From NCBI RefSeq assembly GCF_007830545.1, contig NZ_VLLF01000006.1, positions 186,001-250,000 of the forward strand: DNA of 64,000 bases, in the 5' to 3' direction. The position numbers and the translations under genes are program-made. Under the pieces are notes generated by a model. The model saw only the letters and a program-made list of their open reading frames with translations, was not told where the DNA came from and did not search any database. This DNA is from Roseibium hamelinense. GTDB lineage: Bacteria; Pseudomonadota; Alphaproteobacteria; Rhizobiales; Stappiaceae. Position 1 is the stretch's first letter, and the number at the start of each line of letters is the position of its first letter. Shown here piece after piece: positions 62,290-64,000 of this stretch.

Positions 62290-63216
62290 CTAGGGCCATT
62301 TCACAACCGGCGGCATTGACGACAGAATTGAGGAAACGTTGCCCCCGGTTTTGAGGCCGAAAATGGTCCCGCGGTCGTATAGCAGATTGTACTCAACGTA
62401 GCGTCCGCGGCGAACAAGTTGCTCCTCGCGTTGGCCCTCAGTCCAAGTTTTTTCGAAATTTGCCCGCACCAGCTTTGGATATATGTCCAAGAAGTGCTCG
62501 CCAACGTCCTTTGTGAAGTCAAAGTCGGACTGCCAATCACCGCTATTTAGATAGTCATAAAAAATGCCGCCAATTCCACGCGGCTCATCACGGTGTTTTA
62601 AATAAAAATATTCATCGCACCATTTTTTATAGCCGGGATAATCCGCGACCTCATGTGCGTCACAGGCGGCCTGCATGGCCGCATGAAACGCGATCGTGTC
62701 AGGGTCGGTCTGTGTGCGCCTTGCATCAAGCACGGGCGTCAGGTCAGCTCCACCGCCAAACCACTGCCTGGTTGTCACGACCATCCGGGTGTTCATGTGG
62801 ACGGCCGGAACATTGGGATTGTGCGGGTGCGCGATTAGGCTGATGCCCGATGCCCAAAATCGCGGATCTTCCAAAGCACCGGGGATCTGACCGCGAAACT
62901 CGGGCGAAAACTCTCCGAAAACGGTTGAAGTATGGACGCCTGCCTTTTCGAACACCCGGCCATGAAGCATCGACATAACACCGCCGCCGCCCTTTCCGCC
63001 GGTTGTGTCTGTCCTGTCCCAAGGTGTTCTGACGAATGTCCCGGCTTCCATGTCCGAATAGGGGCCGCCCAGATCACCTATCTCCGTTTCTAGGCTTTCG
63101 AAGGCTTGACAGATCTTGTCACGAAGGCTCTGAAACCAGCTTTCCGCGGTGTTTTTCTTGTCTGCTATTGCGGCAGGTACAGGGCCGCCACGGACTTCGA
63201 ATGCTGGTGCAGTCAT
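62290..63216 (-). CDS. hemF: Oxygen-dependent coproporphyrinogen III oxidase HemF
   Basis: A 308-residue cytoplasmic enzyme of haem synthesis that turns coproporphyrinogen III into protoporphyrinogen IX with oxygen. Family marks: [53 protein letters not shown] with metal and substrate residues, and [12 protein letters not shown]. The C-terminal [18 protein letters not shown] segment reads [20 protein letters not shown]. An imperfect inverted repeat (63247-63265) lies 31-49 bases before the start and might be an operator. The trmL gene is 85 bases upstream. Confidence 0.96.
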   Translation of the reverse strand: MTAPAFEVRGGPVPAAIADKKNTAESWFQSLRDKICQAFESLETEIGDLGGPYSDMEAGTFVRTPWDRTDTTGGKGGGGVMSMLHGRVFEKAGVHTSTVFGEFSPEFRGQIPGALEDPRFWASGISLIAHPHNPNVPAVHMNTRMVVTTRQWFGGGADLTPVLDARRTQTDPDTIAFHAAMQAACDAHEVADYPGYKKWCDEYFYLKHRDEPRGIGGIFYDYLNSGDWQSDFDFTKDVGEHFLDIYPKLVRANFEKTWTEGQREEQLVRRGRYVEYNLLYDRGTIFGLKTGGNVSSILSSMPPVVKWP

Positions 63217-63246
63217 CTATCACTTCTTTCGTTTCGAACGCAGGTT

Positions 63247-63265
63247 GTAGATTCTTAAAATCTAC
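63247..63265 (-). promoter_or_regulatory. Inverted repeat upstream of hemF
   Basis: GTAGATT (63247-63253) and AATCTAC (63259-63265) are exact reverse complements with a five-base AT spacer. The position 31-49 bases before the hemF start suits an operator, but it is not the FNR consensus and no regulator can be named. Confidence 0.35.
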
Positions 63266-63301
63266 CAATCGGTTTGGCCAGTGCTTCTTGACGCAAGGGT
63301 C

Positions 63302-63790
63302 TCAACAGGCCTCCCCGGCCATGGGCGGAAATAGGTTTGTCTGCCGCAGCGCTTCCCCTAAAATCATTGCGGCCGATACAGCAACGTTTAACGATCGCAT
63401 GCCTGGCGTCATGGGGATTTTCACCCGCTTATCCGCATCCTCCTGAACGGTGTCAGGCACTCCGACGGACTCGCGTCCAAACAGTAATATGTCGTCTGCC
63501 TCGAATTGAAAGCCGTTATAGCTGACCGAGCCCTTGGTGGTCATCAAGACAAGCCGACGCCCGCTTTCGCGGCACCAATCTTGAAAGTTGTCATAAGAAA
63601 CATGACGGATCATGGCCGCCCGCTCGAGATAGTCCATGCCAGCACGCTTCAGGGCGTGATCTGATAGTGGGAAACCTGCTGGCTCAATAACGCGCACTGT
63701 CACCCCCATACAGGCGGCCATGCGCAGGATTGTCCCGGTGTTTTGGGGAATATCAGGCTGGTAAAGTGCGATATCCGGCATATGTTCCAT
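63302..63790 (-). CDS. trmL: tRNA (cytidine/uridine-34 2'-O)-methyltransferase TrmL
   Basis: A 162-residue SPOUT methyltransferase that methylates the ribose at position 34 of tRNA-Leu species. PDIALYQPDIPQNTGTILRM is the family start. DYLERAAMIRHVSYDNF and LLFGRESVGVPDTVQ follow, and the knot end is IPMTPGMRSLNVAVSAAMIL. ATG 63790 (MEHMPDIAL) is used; ATG 63781 is equally good, while the longer frame to 63952 has no family match and overlaps the divergent gene. The length is typical for TrmL. Confidence 0.93.
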   Translation of the reverse strand: MEHMPDIALYQPDIPQNTGTILRMAACMGVTVRVIEPAGFPLSDHALKRAGMDYLERAAMIRHVSYDNFQDWCRESGRRLVLMTTKGSVSYNGFQFEADDILLFGRESVGVPDTVQEDADKRVKIPMTPGMRSLNVAVSAAMILGEALRQTNLFPPMAGEAC

Positions 63791-63909
63791 GGTGATTTGA
63801 AGTTGAGCTTTTACACGGCCTTTAGCACCGGCTGCGGGCCTTGTCATTTCTTGCCCGCAACCAGCAGTCGGGGCCTGAATTTGATTGACGCTGTGATCAG
63901 GAGATCTGT

Positions 63910-64000
63910 TTGAGATCGCTATTTTCACTTTTCGAGGGTTGGATCGAGCCATTTCAGGACCGCCCAGAACCGATGCCGCGGGACGGCGTTCTGCGTTTTT
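63910..64000 (+). CDS. Start of a gene cut by the window end, possibly an ABC exporter
   Basis: A TTG at 63910 has AGGAGA five bases upstream and opens a frame that runs to the window end without a stop. The 30 residues seen are MRSLFSLFEGWIEPFQDRPE then PMPRDGVLRF. An N-terminus of this style (two or three basic/aromatic residues, then IDPF or IEPF and a Pro-rich turn) is what I recall for fused ABC exporter ATPase-permeases near trmL in Rhizobiales. This remains a guess; the gene start itself is better supported than the product. Confidence 0.5.
   Translation, partial: MRSLFSLFEGWIEPFQDRPEPMPRDGVLRF

Noticed and set aside
1..64000. CRISPR arrays, insertion sequences, prophage or integrase genes
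   Set aside because: I looked for regularly spaced repeats, transposase or integrase motifs and terminal inverted repeats and found none I could support.

Overview
The window is a chromosomal stretch of an alphaproteobacterium. Gene content and order point to the Hyphomicrobiales (a Stappiaceae/Roseibium-like marine relative is my inference, not a measured assignment). The main clues are a flagellar block in the order fliK-flgD-sciP-fliF-fliG-flbE-fliN-flbD-flhA, which as I recall it is the Caulobacter-type order, perfect TTAA-N7-TTAA CtrA boxes, a DUF1153/SciP protein, and the MoxR-DUF58-DUF4159 / DUF1285-Nudix-DUF6111-CCA neighbourhood. I see no phage, transposon, integron or CRISPR array; the window reads as core plus metabolic accessory genes.

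Layout. 1-4496: an exported protein of unknown role, a hybrid histidine kinase with its own HPt domain, and a receiver-EAL phosphodiesterase. 4659-10435 (minus): a complete dipeptide/oligopeptide-type ABC importer (dppABCDF order) with a terminator between the binding protein and the permeases. 10763-14311 (minus): a 1182-residue secreted nuclease with RTX repeats at its N-terminus. 14763-16262 (minus): a small membrane protein and a LysR regulator. 16460-22935 (plus): cupin, NTF2-like protein, 3-hydroxybutyrate dehydrogenase, patatin, MFS transporter, and an MscS-type channel gene interrupted by two in-frame stop codons.

23276-31624 (plus): the most interesting metabolic block. It holds a TctCBA tripartite tricarboxylate transporter, a family III CoA-transferase, a citrate-synthase-fold (citryl-CoA-lyase-like) enzyme, a TctD/TctE two-component pair and a periplasmic iron-type binding protein. 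Together they suggest import, CoA activation and cleavage of a citrate-like acid, sensed from the periplasm. A tRNA-Met(CAU) gene and mnmA follow.

33510-45140: flagellar genes with visible control logic. A sigma-54 promoter precedes fliK-flgD, a CtrA box precedes the fliF operon, sciP (CtrA inhibitor) has its own terminator, and flbD (sigma-54 activator) sits inside the fliF operon. A second perfect CtrA box precedes an unrecognised 91-residue gene beyond flhA.

45352-51078: assorted housekeeping genes (two GNAT acetyltransferases, mtnA, a metallophosphoesterase, a glutathionyl-hydroquinone-reductase-type GST). 51080-57953 (minus): MoxR ATPase, DUF58, BatA/DUF4159 and a large vWA-like membrane protein. 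58199-61039 (plus): DUF1285, CoA-pyrophosphatase Nudix, DUF6111 and CCA-adding enzyme. 61156-62277: an HD-GYP protein. 62290-63790 (minus): hemF and trmL. The window closes inside an apparent new plus-strand gene starting at 63910.
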